Source: Siphonodentalium dalli (taxonomy: Eukaryota; Mollusca; Scaphopoda; Gadilida; Siphonodentaliidae). From it: a stretch of DNA of 64,000 nt. The position numbers and the translations under genes were made by a program. Positions 1 through 11,476 of the stretch are shown piece after piece. Positions within the stretch are counted from its first letter, which is position 1. The number at the start of each line of letters is the position of its first letter. The DNA lies in contig CP136064.1 in NCBI GenBank assembly GCA_032622095.1, positions 51,840,073 through 51,904,072 on the forward strand, given 5' to 3'. Below the pieces are notes generated by a model. It searched no databases, had not been told where the DNA came from, and worked only from the letters and a program-made list of their open reading frames with translations.

Positions 1-100
1 AGGGGTGATATTGTTTTTGAACACATTTTTTCCATTGATGGGCAATTCTGAAGAAATGTAGGGAGTTACAATTATTCCGCGAAAAAGCGGGCTATCGCTT

Positions 101-555
101 TAGGTTACACTGGTGTAAATAAGGTTCCGAGTGACATCTAGCGGATGCGGGAGGAATATATAGGAGAGAATAAAATAGACACTGGGCCCTGATTGGTCAA
201 TAGCCTTGTGTGCTTTTCACATAAACAAATCATCACACCTCTTCCCTATGATTTCCCATAGGTAAAATAACCATTGGCACAGGAATTAACCCTTTGTAGT
301 GAAGTTTGAATATTTTGGTGTGGTCTAAAATATGACTGTATTTTTTTATGCGGTTCTGACACTAGTTACGAAAACATAAGATTTAAAGGCGAATTCCCTG
401 CTAGACAGACATGATTTTTTTGTGTAAAAAGTTTCCCAAAATGTCAATTTTTCAGATTTAAAATTTTTTTTGGACCCAACATTTATATTGCCAACACTAT
501 ACGCTAAAACGTTAGCACTGAGGCCTATGGGAAACATTTACACCAGTGTAACCTA
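101..555. repeat. Short TIR element (TA-flanked)
   Basis: The ends are perfect 20-bp inverted repeats (TAGGTTACACTGGTGTAAAT at 101-120, its complement at 536-555). Their outermost TA bases could be a TA target duplication, as made by Tc1/mariner-type transposases. No coding sequence is visible inside, so it would be non-autonomous. Family assignment is inference; the inverted ends are directly seen. Confidence 0.6.
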
Positions 556-570
556 GAGTTATCGGTCTTT

Positions 571-1765
571 GAATCCAAGATGGCCGCCAACGTTGAATAT
601 CTAACCAGGCAAATTTCAATTCGCAATTAATCAGGAAGTTTATGAGGTGTTACGTCGTGCGATATGCCATTCTATTGATAATTGAGTACTCCTTATTTAT
701 TTGTAGGAATAAATTTCATATATTTAAAATGGCCGCCAAAATGGCCACCGGAAGTGGAAAATGTGACACTTTTTCACTAATATCTTCTATATCAATTTCT
801 GCTGTTTAGAACTGATTGAGAATTGTGACTTTATTTTGTATTGTTTATATTAACTGATCATTGGGGCAATGAAATAAGAAATTCTGTGGGTCCTAGGCCT
901 TTCCGATCCCTCAAAAAATTGACTTTACAGGAAGCGGTATAAAATTTTCACAAAAACATCACAATTGGGATTCTAGTCACATTTCAACAAGGAATGATCA
1001 GAACTGTGTTATGTAAGTGAGACATACCACTACCCGTAAATATTCCAAGTCATTGGAACCAAAATTGTTACTTTGGATCAAAATGGCCTATGGAAAATTG
1101 TAAATATTGTAAATATATTGCCCCAGCGTTCACTGCAATAGCTTACAATCTGTGGTTGATGAAGTAAATTGGTTATTCTGCCTTATATCCATTTGAAAAC
1201 TAACATCTCTGATTCACCTTGGTTAAGTTTTAGTATTGTAACCCCTGACATTACCAGAAATATTGGATTTTACTCTCACACACTTGACATAAATATCGGC
1301 AAAAATTCACTTTTCATGTTTTGATCATTTTTATTAAAAGTAAACTGTAACTAACTTTGATATGAACGGTGTTTATCGTTTTGGTCTAATGTAAATGTGT
1401 CACACTAAGGTAATTATAGAGCAAATTACTCAAGATGACTTCCAAAATGGCAACCAATTTGGGTAAAAAGTTCATTGTTCACATATATCCGGAACATTAT
1501 TGTCTGCTGTTCCGAAAAGTTAGCAAATTGTAACTTACTTGGTTATTATGCATGTTTGGTAATCAACTGACAACTAAATATTATTGGCTGTCCCGGTTCC
1601 TTATGCGGCATGACAAATTCATTTTAAAGTTGCTTATGGAATTTTGCCGAAAACCTCTTTTGGGATTCTGGCCACTTTGAATCTTTGAAACGGAACTAAG
1701 ATGAACCATAATCTGTGGTGACTATTCTGGCTATTTTGACTCATTAGGATAACATTGATCACCTC
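571..1765. repeat. Left arm of a 4.4-kb long inverted repeat
   Basis: This stretch, read in reverse complement, realigns along nearly its whole length to 3755-4964. Shared blocks include GAATCCAAGATGGCCGCC near 571, AAAATGGCCGCCAAAATGG near 728 and TTTTGGGATTCTGGCC near 1657. Identity is imperfect, with many substitutions and small indels, so the structure is old. No ORF in it looks real. It may be the arm of a foldback-type transposon. Confidence 0.8.
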
Positions 1766-3700
1766 GATATAAGAGGGAGGTCAATATGGTAGCCCGTGAG
1801 TTACTGCATGGTCATAGGTGAGGTGAATAGGTATACATGGAGTTATTTTATGATCATGAATGATGTGAACAGATATACAAGGCATGTCTATATGATCGTG
1901 AGTGGGATGTCCATTGTGAGATGTATATGTATACAAGTAGTGGCCGTATGGTAATGTGTGAGCTGAATATGTTTACATGGAGTGACTGTATGGTTGTATG
2001 GTTCTGTGTGGATGTACGGGTGACACGATGTGGCTGTACGGATAATGACATTGTGTGCGGATATAACGGGAGTAGCTACAATGTCATATATGTGTTGTTT
2101 ATGTATATATGGAGTGACTATGGTCATGGGTGGGATGTATAGGTGTATATTTGGTGACTGTATTGCCACATGTGGGTGACCATGTATACATCTGGTGTCT
2201 ATGTGATCATGGGTGGGGTATATGGATAGATAGGGAGTGGTTGGATGAATATGTGTAATGTGTATAGGTGTACATGGACTGACAGTACGGTCATAAACAT
2301 ACACGCCTGAGTATATCTGGGTGGTCGTTGGCGAGCGTGTAGGTATATATGGGGTGCCGTGGTGGTAATGGGTGGGATGTATATTTATATATGTCGTGGG
2401 TGTATATTGTCATCGGTGGATGTATAGGTAAACAGGGAGTAACTGTATGATCATGGGTGGCGTGTATGAGTACACAGCGAGTGACTGAATTGTCATGTGT
2501 GGGGTGTATATAAAAGTCTGGAATGTATAATTGACCATGCGTGAGAAGTATTGGTACACCTGGACGGACTTTATTGTCATTGTTGATGTGTATATGTACA
2601 CCTGGGGTGACTCTATGTGCATGTTTGTGTTGCATATGTATATACCGAGTGGCTATATGACCATGGGTATGGTGAATAGGTATACAGGGAGTGACTGTGT
2701 GGCAATTAATTAAATGAATAGGTGTACAAGGAGTGACCGTGTGATCACCAATGTGGTGGATATGTATACACGGAGTGAAATGGGTCAGGTGTAGGAGTAT
2801 ACCTGGTATGCATGTATGGTGACTCATTGTCATATATTATGTGTACGGGTATACGCCAAGTGGTTGTATGGTCATTGGGCGAGGGGTATATATGTATAGC
2901 ACTGTGACTATATGACCATTGCTGAGGTGCATATGTATACCTGGAGTCACTCTATGGTTATGCGTGGGGTGTATATGCTTATCTTGAGTGGCTATTTCGC
3001 AATTGGCGTGGCGAGTAGATATGCAGGGATTGACCGTATGACCAATGGTGATGTGAATATGTGTACCTGTAGTGACTGTATGATCATGAATGTAGTGAAT
3101 ACAGGGAGTGGCTATATGGTCATGGGTCAGGTGTAACAGTTTACATGGTGTACATGTATGTTGACCCATGACTGTGTGGGGTGTATGGGTATACGCAAGT
3201 GGGGTTATATGGCCATTGGTGAGGTGCATATGTATACATGGAGCGATGCAATGGTCATGGGTGGGGTGTATATGTATACCTTGAGTGGCTATTTGACCAT
3301 GGGTGTGGAACATAGGTACACATTGATTGACTTTATGGCCAATGGTGAGGTCAATAGGTATACAATGATTGACTGTGTGATCAAGAATGTGGTGAATATG
3401 TATACATATAGTGACGATACGGTCATTGGTCAGTTGTAGGAGGTATACCTGGTGTGCATGCATTAAATTGTTATTGACAGATGTATGGTCATGTGTGGTG
3501 TGCAGGGATATACACAGGTATGGATGTGTGGTTATGGGTGAGATGTATGTCTATAAAGCGAGCGACTATATTGTCATATGTGTGTTGTTTATTTGTATTT
3601 GGAGTGACTGTATGGCCCTGGTGGGTTGTACATGTGTACATTGGGTGGCTATCGCTTTCCACAATAACTCAATGATATGTTACTTGATATAGAAATCACA
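1766..3700. repeat. GTATA/GGTGT-rich minisatellite at the centre of the inverted repeat
   Basis: A degenerate tandem array of a roughly 35-45-bp unit. Each unit carries variants of GTATACATGGAGTGACTGTA followed by TGGTCATGGGTGGGGTGTAT. Several long open frames on both strands (for example 2837-3463) are His/Thr/Ile-rich or Met/Tyr/Gly-rich translations of the same unit. They are repeat artefacts, not genes. The array is the loop between the two inverted arms. Confidence 0.85.
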
Positions 3701-3754
3701 CCAGAGAGTCCTCCTTGGTGGCGTGTATGCACGATGGAGGAAATGTTAAACGAT

Positions 3755-4964
3755 TTTCCTGACAATAGTTGATAAATGTTTATGCTAATGGGCAAGAGTA
3801 GCCACATATTATGGTCGGATGGTCCCTCTCAGTTCCGTTTCAAAGTTCTGCCCATTTATTTTCAAAAACTTGGCCAGAATCCCAAAAGACGTTTTCGGCA
3901 CAATTGTACACTGCACATTTTAAAATTAAATGATCGTGCCTCATAATGTACAGTGCTAACCAGAATATAAAATGTAGTTGTCAGTCGATTAACTAAAGTG
4001 TATAATAACAAAGTTTGTCACACTTTGCTACCTTTTCGGAACAGCAGATAATTATGTTCCGGATATATGTGAAAATCAACTTTTTACCCAATTTAGTTGC
4101 CATTTTGGAAGCCACCTTGAGTAATTTGGTCATTAAACACCTTATTGTGACACATTTAAGATAGATAAAAACAATAAACGCCTCTCATGCCAAAGATAGT
4201 TACAGTTTACTTGCAAAAAATGGTTCAAACATGAGAAGAGATTTTTTGCCGATATTTATGTCACGTTTGTGAGAGTGAAATCCAATATTTCTGGTAATGT
4301 CTTTGTTACAATAGTTAGTAACAATGTTGGTATTCAATGTATAGAAGGCAGAATAGCCAATTTCATTCATCAACCACAAATTGTAAGCGATTCCATGACA
4401 CACTTGGGCAATATCTACCATTTTCTATATTTTGGCGGCCATTTTGGTGGCCATTTTGATCCAAAGTAACAACTTTTATTCCTATGAATTGTAGTATCCA
4501 TGTATAATGGTATTCCTCACTTACATTCCACAGTTGTGCTCATTCTTTGTTGAAATTTTAACAGAAACCCAATTGTGATTTTTTGGTGAAATTTTATACC
4601 ACATTCTGTAAAATCAAACTTTTGAGGGAACGGATGGGGCTAAGACCCCAATAATTGCTTTTTTCATTATCCTAATGATTAGTTAATATAAAACTATAAA
4701 AAATAAGGTCACAATCGTCAACCAGTTCCACAAGCAGAAACTGATCAAGAAGATATGAGTGAAAAATAGTCATATTTTCTACTTCCGGTGGCCATTTTGG
4801 CGGCCATTTTGAATATATGAAATTTATTTATACCTCTCAATAAGGACTACTCAACTATCAATAGAATAACATATCGCACGATTTAATATCTCATAAACTG
4901 CCCGAGTGATTGCGAATTAAAATTTATCAAGTCAGAATTAAATTTTGGCGGCCATCTTGGATTC
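3755..4964. repeat. Right arm of the 4.4-kb long inverted repeat
   Basis: Inverted partner of 571-1765. It is recognised by the complements of the same landmarks: GGCCAGAATCCCAAAAGACG near 3871, GGTGGCCATTTTGGCGGCCA near 4788, and GGCGGCCATCTTGGATTC ending at 4964. Confidence 0.8.
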
Positions 4965-5775
4965 AATGGCCTCGAAACATGTGAACATTGACTACCTATA
5001 TGCATCCATGTGCTCGTAGAATGTTATAGAAAACTGCTCTGGTCTATGTTCGCGTGGGAAATAATGAAAACATCGGTATTGTTCATAGTTTAATCACGTT
5101 ATCCATGCGTAAGTTCACACACTGTACTTTTTCATATATATCTTCAAAATAAACGAAAAATCATATCATCGGTGTCACTTTAAGAAAAATATCGAGTCAG
5201 GTGCCCATGTGATGCTATCTACGCAGACACTTGTTATATTCAGTTCGAATGAAACTGAGTTTGAGAAGATACATACAGTTTTAGTATTAATTTTGAGAGA
5301 AATATTTCCCCTACCCCCAATAAGGATTTGATCACAAATAATCACAGTAGTTTTATAAAAATCGCTATAAAATGAAAAAAAAACCCACACCCGAGTGGCA
5401 AACAAGCAGAAAAATGTGTGAAATACATCCCTCTATCGGAAAAACATAGTCGGCTAAAATCCGCACAGGGGGAGGGTGGCCATATGGTAGCTCAAGGTCT
5501 AAATGGGCTGGTTGACAGACTAATCAGGAAATAGTTAGAAATTATGAAATTTTGTGTATTCTGCACAATCACAGAAGGCCAAAGTTAGCATTGCGTCATG
5601 GCTAACTCTAAACGAACTAACACACGCATTGAAGATATCACAAAATGTTAAGTGCAGCGGTCTGGGTGGATTTCCGTATGAATTTTGGATTTTTTTTGGG
5701 GCAAAACTTATGTCAAATTCTTTGTGAGTCCCATTGTAAAGCATTTGATACTGGTGAATTATCAATAAACCAAAA
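4965..5775. other. No gene recognised
   Basis: AT-rich sequence outside the inverted repeat. The short open frames (for example 5175-5405 and 5535-5780 on the - strand) show no recognisable domain and no supporting splice sites. I see nothing further. Confidence 0.6.
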
Positions 5776-5779
5776 AACA

Positions 5780-6150
5780 AGGACTAACTTACTCTTCTTC
5801 TGAAAAAAGAGAGACATCTTTTGAAGAACTGGGTCCGATATCTCTGTTAAATATAACATATAAACTAGCGTCTTCTTGTATAGCTGAACGAATGGAAAAT
5901 GTTCCTGCAAGATTTTGAAAAATGCATTTGACTCAGTATAAATAAATGTCTTGACCTTTTTAACTTTGGTGATGACATAAAAAATGGATTTATACTTTCT
6001 ACACAAATATCAACTCATCTATTCTGATAATTGGACATATATATCAGAGCTTCCAACTAAACCGTGGCTGTCGGCAGGGTGACCCAATTTCGCCTTATAT
6101 TTTTCTGATATACGCAGAAATCTTAGCTATCATGCATGATCAAATCTAAC
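5780..6150 (+). pseudogene. Reverse transcriptase relic of a Tx1/L1-like LINE
   Basis: Translating in shifting frames recovers ordered reverse-transcriptase landmarks. A GPISLLNITYKLAS-like palm entry lies near 5830, a FEKAFDS-like motif A near 5915, and RGCRQGDPISPYIFLIYAE (motif B) at about 6064-6125. The region between palm entry and motif A is much too short, so there is an internal deletion. Stops and frameshifts are frequent. It matches the same RT type as the better preserved LINE at 8505-10965, but in the opposite orientation. It is old and non-functional. Confidence 0.65.
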
Positions 6151-6585
6151 GAAGTGTGAAATATTTAGAATTTTATTTGCTTTCCCCAATATAACGTATA
6201 TACTAATGTGATTCATCTAATGTGTCATGCTGTGTATCCGATTGGGATTAGCACCATCACTGTCATGGCACACGTCAGGAACACAATCGAAGCGATTTGT
6301 TTCCAGCAGTAAAAATTTTATTTAATGAGATTAAAGAATTGGCGAGTGGTTCTGTAACTTGGAATTGTTTTCTCTTAATAAAATCACAAACTCGACAAAA
6401 GATACAAAACTCTAACAAAGTGTGAGATATTAAGAATTTTATTTGCTTTCCCCAATATAGCGTATTTGCTAATATGATTCATCTAATGTTTCATGGTATG
6501 TATGAGTGGGGTAAGCACCATGATTGTAACAGGGCGCCGGTCAGGAACACCACCGAAGCGATTTGTTTCCAACTGTACAACTTAC
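6144..6585. repeat. Direct duplication of about 170 bp
   Basis: Two imperfect direct copies, about 6144-6310 and 6411-6580. They share AGAATTTTATTTGCTTTCCC, ATGATTCATCTAATG and GAAGCGATTTGTTTCCA. The second copy ends about 135 bp before the first recognised TSP1 exon. No coding sense was recognised. Confidence 0.7.
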
Positions 6586-6716
6586 TAAAGCAGCATATCC
6601 GATATATTTATTTATATACACAACGCTGCTTATATTAACAATGATAATCTTGCCTGGTTTAACAATGTCTCCCCTGTGCGATCATTGTTTATCTGATTAT
6701 ACGCTTACATTTTAAG

Positions 6717-6887
6717 TTAATGGAGCATGGGGCGCCTGGGTGGATACCAACGACTGTTCCGCTACATGTGGTGGAGGCAGCAAGTCGCAAGAACGCACTT
6801 GTTCGAATCCCGCGCCTAGCAACGGGGGACTTCCGTGTCCTGGTGATGTAACGCAGACGGCAACATGCAACCCAGATGCCTGTCCAG
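6717..6887 (+). CDS. TSP1-domain exon of a secreted TSP1/ShK protein
   Basis: A 171-bp internal exon encoding one thrombospondin type-1 repeat. It has the GAWGAWVDTNDCSATCGGG start with stacking tryptophans, the CSATC and RTC cysteines, and a CNPDACP ending. The acceptor AG is at 6715-6716; the donor GT is at 6888-6889 (CCAG|GTACGG). Both junctions are phase 1, so the exon is a symmetric, shuffle-prone module. TSP1 repeats bind glycosaminoglycans or partner proteins outside the cell. This is the most upstream exon I can see, so signal peptide and N-terminal exons should lie left of the window or be unrecognised. It joins in frame to 7979-8266. Exact gene identity is unknown (coadhesin or ADAMTS-like families share this domain). 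Confidence 0.85.
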
Positions 6888-7245
6888 GTACGGAATTTCG
6901 TTTCAAATTGTTTCAAAGATGCTGCGCTGATATACGAATATTAAGGGAAAACAACGACGTAATTATAATACATTGTATATCAGATTTATGAAGGCACGGA
7001 CTCAGTATGAATGTGTGCTTTCTTTAGTGGGCGTGAACAAATTCTCATTTATTATCGAAATGCCCATGTACGGAATTTCGTTTCAAATTGTTTCAAAGAT
7101 GCGGAGTTAGTATGCGAATATTAAGGAAAGCAACGAAATAGTATATCAGATTTATGAAGGCACAGACTCAGTATGAGTGTTCATTTCTTCAATTGTGCTT
7201 GCTTCAGTAAACGTGAGCAAATTCTCATTTATTACCGAAATATAT
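6888..7245. repeat. Tandem 180-bp duplication that includes the splice donor
   Basis: 6888-7067 and 7068-7245 are direct copies. Both start with GTACGGAATTTCGTTTCAAA and contain TATATCAGATTTATGAAGGC and CAAATTCTCATTTATTA. The first base of copy 1 is the functional donor of the TSP1 exon, so the intron start was duplicated. The second copy ends in a short TA run. No exon is associated with copy 2. Confidence 0.85.
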
Positions 7246-7978
7246 ATATATATATATACGGATAAACATGTACATACAAAAACAAAGAAAAAAAAACATT
7301 ACACAAATAATATCCACAGTCACAAAGTATGCTTGGATGATCAATTCGATAGAGACTCTGGGCATATTACATTATGGTATTTCGTGCTAAAAAAAATTTC
7401 AACGAGAGACTTTTTTTTTTGTGAGACAACGCACACGGTGATGTACAACACAGACACGTCTATGTGCACTTTCTGAAAATGTGTCAGAATTTCGACAATA
7501 TTTGGGCCCGCCAAATCTCGGATTTTTGTTGCAATTAAAACATTTCAAATCGAATCCAGAATCTCTAATCGCTGGTCATGGGTACTATACGCAAATACGG
7601 ATTTCGGGCAGTAGAAGTAGATTAGCCTAGATGGACTTTGTCAGTTTATGTCAAATTACGGATGCTTTTGTTTCAGAAGTTGCCTATTCGGTAAATAACA
7701 CAAAGTAGCCCAATGCAGAGCGACTCTGGTTATCTTTCCGAAGCTATGGTATGCATGTCTACGGGCGTTGGTAGCTATAGAGTAGAGATGCATGGTATGA
7801 TCAAGAAGTAGGTCATTTGGGGCACAATGGGGTCCATTAATACTGCAACTTGGTTTGTTAGTTTAACTGTATACAAAAGAATATAAGTAATAGTATTAAG
7901 TATGTTCAATTTTTTTTTATCAAACTAAAGATTTGACCAATTTGGCGCGAATGTGTACAGTGTGGCTTTTTCTTGCAG
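7246..7978. other. Intron sequence, no further feature
   Basis: Intron between the first two recognised exons. It contains a short (TA)n run ending near 7258, A-rich and T-rich tracts, and the pyrimidine-rich acceptor of the next exon (TTTTTCTTGCAG). The open frame at 7177-7476 has no recognisable domain. Confidence 0.6.
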
Positions 7979-8266
7979 CTTGTCCAGATTTGGTCGATAT
8001 CTGCCCTGCTTTTAAAGCAATCTTTTGTCCTGACGAAGTATTAAAAGTGTTCTGTCGGGGAACCTGCGATATTTGCCCTGTTGCTGGGGCCTGGACGGCC
8101 TGGACTGATGTCGGTGAATGTACTGCATCTTGCGGGGGAGGTTTACAGCTTCAGACGCGGACGTGTACGAACCCAGCACCTGCGAATGGCGGTGCGAATT
8201 GTGATGGAGCTATAGGAACCACACCACAGTTACAAACTGCCGTCTGTAATCCAGACCCATGTCCGG
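7979..8266 (+). CDS. Fused ShK + TSP1 exon of the same protein
   Basis: A 288-bp exon with acceptor TTCTTGCAG ending at 7978 and donor GT at 8267-8268 (CCGG|GTATGT); both junctions are phase 1. Codons 1-33 form an ShK (SXC) domain with six cysteines (CPDLVDIC, FCPDE, FCRGTCDIC). It runs directly into a TSP1 repeat ([32 protein letters not shown]). ShK and TSP1 modules normally sit on separate exons, so the fusion is notable. ShK domains are cysteine-stabilised extracellular modules common in multidomain secreted proteins; nothing here suggests a stand-alone toxin. A paralogous TSP1-only exon lies at 15872-16057. Confidence 0.9.
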
Positions 8267-8504
8267 GTATGTTTTTGTTTTCTTTGTTATAGTCTAGCTT
8301 TGCTAGTTTCGATTCAGGTTATGGGTCTATAACTAATAGGATGGTTTGAAGACAAACTATATAACGCACGTAGTAACGACAATATTTGTTTATTTTAATT
8401 TGATCCCAACATCCACTAGAATTGGTAAAACACGTGCTTTCTAAAATGGTAACCGACTACGAATAAGGTTATCGAGAAATAACGAAATAATTAAGTGGAT
8501 AATT
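8267..8504. repeat. Segmental duplication, copy A, left part
   Basis: Intronic part of a duplicated block that pairs with 16058-16300 (shared landmarks AACGCACGTAGTAACGACAA and AATTGGTAAAACACGTGCTT). Together with the exon at 8053-8266 and the right part at 10979-11476 it makes copy A, which is split by a LINE insertion. Confidence 0.85.
8492..8504. repeat. 13-bp target-site duplication, left
   Basis: TAAGTGGATAATT, repeated exactly at 10966-10978. It flanks the LINE inserted on the - strand, as expected for target-primed reverse transcription. Confidence 0.9.
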
Positions 8505-10965
8505 TGTTTTTTATATATTTTTTTATTTGAAAATAATTATAATATGAACAATATAATAATAACAACGAACGGTTTGCCTCACACTCAACAAAAAGTATAT
8601 TCTATCATTTTCACTTTCTCTCATTCTCTTGCGCTCACATTCACTCACTCGGTAACCACTTTGAAACAATGAACATAGCAAAAAAAAACTAACGTTTTGT
8701 TTCAATTCAGTAAAACGTAATTTTTATATATATACAAATGGATGTTTGCATCCCTTTTCATATTTTAATAATGGAGTAAATGTCCCGGTCCGATTTTTAA
8801 TTTCTTCGAAGAAAAGGAAATAAAATTAAGATTAGGGAGTCTTATATTTGTCTTTCAATAATCCAAATAGTAGATCCCAGTCTCTTTCAAATTGATGGCT
8901 TTTGAAATTAACCTTTGATTCAAACTGCTCTGCCTTAAATTGATGTATTATCATTCTCAGAGCTCCTTCAGTAGTGAGTTCACAATTTGCAAATTTATTA
9001 TAAAAGATATATCTCTTCAATATGAGATTTAAATATTTCAAGGTATAATTTTCTTTTCCTCAAATCCCTAAAATAAAGGTAGAAGCTAATTTTGTCAGCC
9101 TAACTCCATAAGTTAAGAACCAGTTTGACATTTTTTCATAGAAAAAAAATTTACTTTGGGGCAGTCCCAGAATATGTGCTTAATTGTTTCATCGTCAGCA
9201 TTACATCGCTGACATAAACTATTATCTGTGATCTTGATCTTTTTCAAATAATGATTTGTACTGAGGATTCTATTCAAAATTCGATACTGTACACAGCAAA
9301 GATTACTATCGTTGGTCAGTTTTGTGGTCTGAAATAGGATTGTGAAAATTTGTTCCCAGTACTGGTCATTCATGGACTAAATTGTTAGTTCCTTTCAATT
9401 GGTTTTGTGGACTTTTCAAGATTTTTTGAGATAACATTGTATATATCCATGGCTCCTTTTTAATATTTCAAAAGAATAGCAATTGCTTGTGGGATATAGG
9501 GTCTGCAAGGAATTTTTAATTTATCAATTGGAAATAGCAAAGTCAGTTCTGCTTGTTTCTCCATAGCATGCAATGTAAGAAAATCAGTTTTTACTCCATA
9601 CTGGTCATATAGTGACTCTGGTAAATGAAATGTTCCATCAGTTTTTACTAAATCTCCAAGATATACTATTCCCTGGGACTTCCATTTTTTGTAATTAATC
9701 TGCTTTCCTTGCAATTTAAGTATGTAGTTATTCCAAATGCATCTACAGAAAATATTTCTACACACACTTGCTTGTTGAGACAAATTTTAAATTCAGTCCA
9801 TGAGACCAGCACATCTTTCCAAAAGGGGTTTGACACCTGTGTTATGCAATCCTTCAGGTATTGTCCATCATAAAGCCAAAGCAATGGGTCATTGGAAACA
9901 TGTTCGTTAAAAATAGTTTGCCACGTAAAAACATACGTCTTATCCAGGTTACTTTCATTGACATTGACAAGTTTTTTATATCAATCATTTTTAGGCCCCC
10001 ATATTTGTATTGATTGCACAAACCTTATCTCTTTATTCTATCAATGTTTATTTTCCAACTAAAATTATAACATATGTTAGAAATATCATTCATTATTTTA
10101 TGACTCGGATTTGGAATACTCATGAACAAATGATTAATTTTTGGCAAAATAAGGGATTTTAAAATTGTAATTCTACCTACAGGAGTAATGTTTCTCTTTG
10201 ACCAATTTTCCAATTCTTGTTTCATACGTTCTATTTTTTTTAACAAAGTTCAATGTTGGAATTTCTTTCATGTCTGTGTTGTAATTTATGCCTAATAATT
10301 CAAAATTGTCTGTAACAGGTATAGTCTTAAGACTATCGGATTCAGAAATCTTATTTTTTAATGACCCTATCCATACCACTTTACATTTATCAATGTTAAT
10401 ATGCAGGCCGGACATTGCTCCATATTCCTTCAGCTGACTGATAGCTTGGGACAGGCTTTCCATGTTTCCATCTAACAGAAGTGTTGTATCATCTGCATAC
10501 ATTAATACTTTATATTCTGTGTCACCCACGTTTATTCCACCAATTGTTTTTATTATTTCTTAAAATGATTGCTAGAACTTCTGCACATATGAGAAAAATA
10601 TATGGTGATAATGGGTCACCTTGACGACAGCCCCTGCCTAAGGAAAACATTTCTGATAAAAAGCCGTTTGTGGAAACACTTGCTATTGATTCAGAATAAA
10701 AAGTGTTAATCCACCTTTTTATTGAACTTCCAAACTTGAACAGGTCTAATGCTTCATTGATAAAATTCCAAGAAATTGAATCAAATGCTTTTTCAAAATC
10801 TATTAGAAGTAACATACCTGGTTTATGACAATTCTCAATGTAATGCATGATATCATATAATAGTCTTGTATTTTCTCCAATATATCTCCCAGACAAGAAA
10901 CCTTTCTGATCAGAATGGATGATATCGGGTAATACTGTTTTCATTCTCCTAGTAATTCATGAGGA
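8505..10965 (-). mobile_element. 5'-truncated Tx1/L1-like LINE
   Basis: A 2.46-kb non-LTR retrotransposon fragment bounded by identical 13-bp target duplications. It reads on the - strand. Its 5' end is cut inside the reverse transcriptase, and its 3' end is an A-rich tail (T-rich on + near 8506-8530). The endonuclease and any ORF1 are missing. It interrupts a segmental duplication whose sister copy (15872-16786) lacks it, which proves insertion after the duplication. The RT block resembles the Tx1/L1 side of the LINE tree by its RGCRQGDPLSPYIFL motif; clade placement needs a tree. Confidence 0.9.
8832..10944 (-). pseudogene. Broken LINE ORF2: RT, connection and zinc-knuckle regions
   Basis: Reading frames 10944-10522 and 10529-10173 hold the RT core: QKGFLSGRYIGEN, motif A LIDFEKAFDS, motif B RGCRQGDPLSPYIFL and motif C VLMYADDTTLLLDG. 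Frames 10246-10025, 9884-9666, 9783-9460 and 9373-9113 continue the thumb/connection. They end in a zf-RVT-like knuckle (CQRCNADDETIKHIFWDCP) near 9160-9230. At least five frame changes separate them, so no functional enzyme is made. The order of blocks is intact, so decay is by small indels rather than rearrangement. Confidence 0.85.
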
Positions 10966-10978
10966 TAAGTGGATAATT

Positions 10979-11476
10979 AAATGGCAATCAATTGTTTTAA
11001 AGTATTTTGTGAATTAACAGCTTACTTAGGATTAAATTATATCCAAATACCAGTCCGAAATTCTTCTGAAATGACTATTTATCAAATCTTACAAACATTG
11101 CCAAGATGTCACCCCAACTTGCCACATAAACCTCAGAAGTATACGTTTTTTACACCAGATATTACTCATGGTATTAGGATAGGAGATCGAACCTAATATG
11201 GGACCATTCATATGATGTCTTGGTGGACAAATGTCGTATTAATGAATGTGGGTTACTAACGATGAGTTTGTTACGAGCGACGCTGAATGTATATATCCTA
11301 TTCTTTACCAAATGGACTTTCCCTTCTATTATAAAAGTATACATTAGAACGGTCTATTATTCATCTGGGGGGGGGGGGGGGGTCAGCAAATATGACGAGT
11401 GTTACGAGACGATTGGTAATACAAGTTCAATAGGATTCCGGTTTATCAGTGAGAAATGCTATCAGCGTTTGGTTTA
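10979..11476. repeat. Segmental duplication, copy A, right part
   Basis: Pairs with about 16300-16786 (shared blocks ATGGACTTTCCCTTCTATTA and GAGACGATTGGTAATACAAG). The first base follows the LINE's right target duplication. A run of about 16 G residues at 11369-11384 is absent in copy B. Open frames here (10981-11196 and 11220-11477) are not conserved as coding. Confidence 0.85.

Noticed and set aside
1854-3692. Several open frames on both strands of the minisatellite, including 208 codons at 2837-3463
   Set aside because: They are translations of the same degenerate tandem unit, low in complexity and present in several frames at once.
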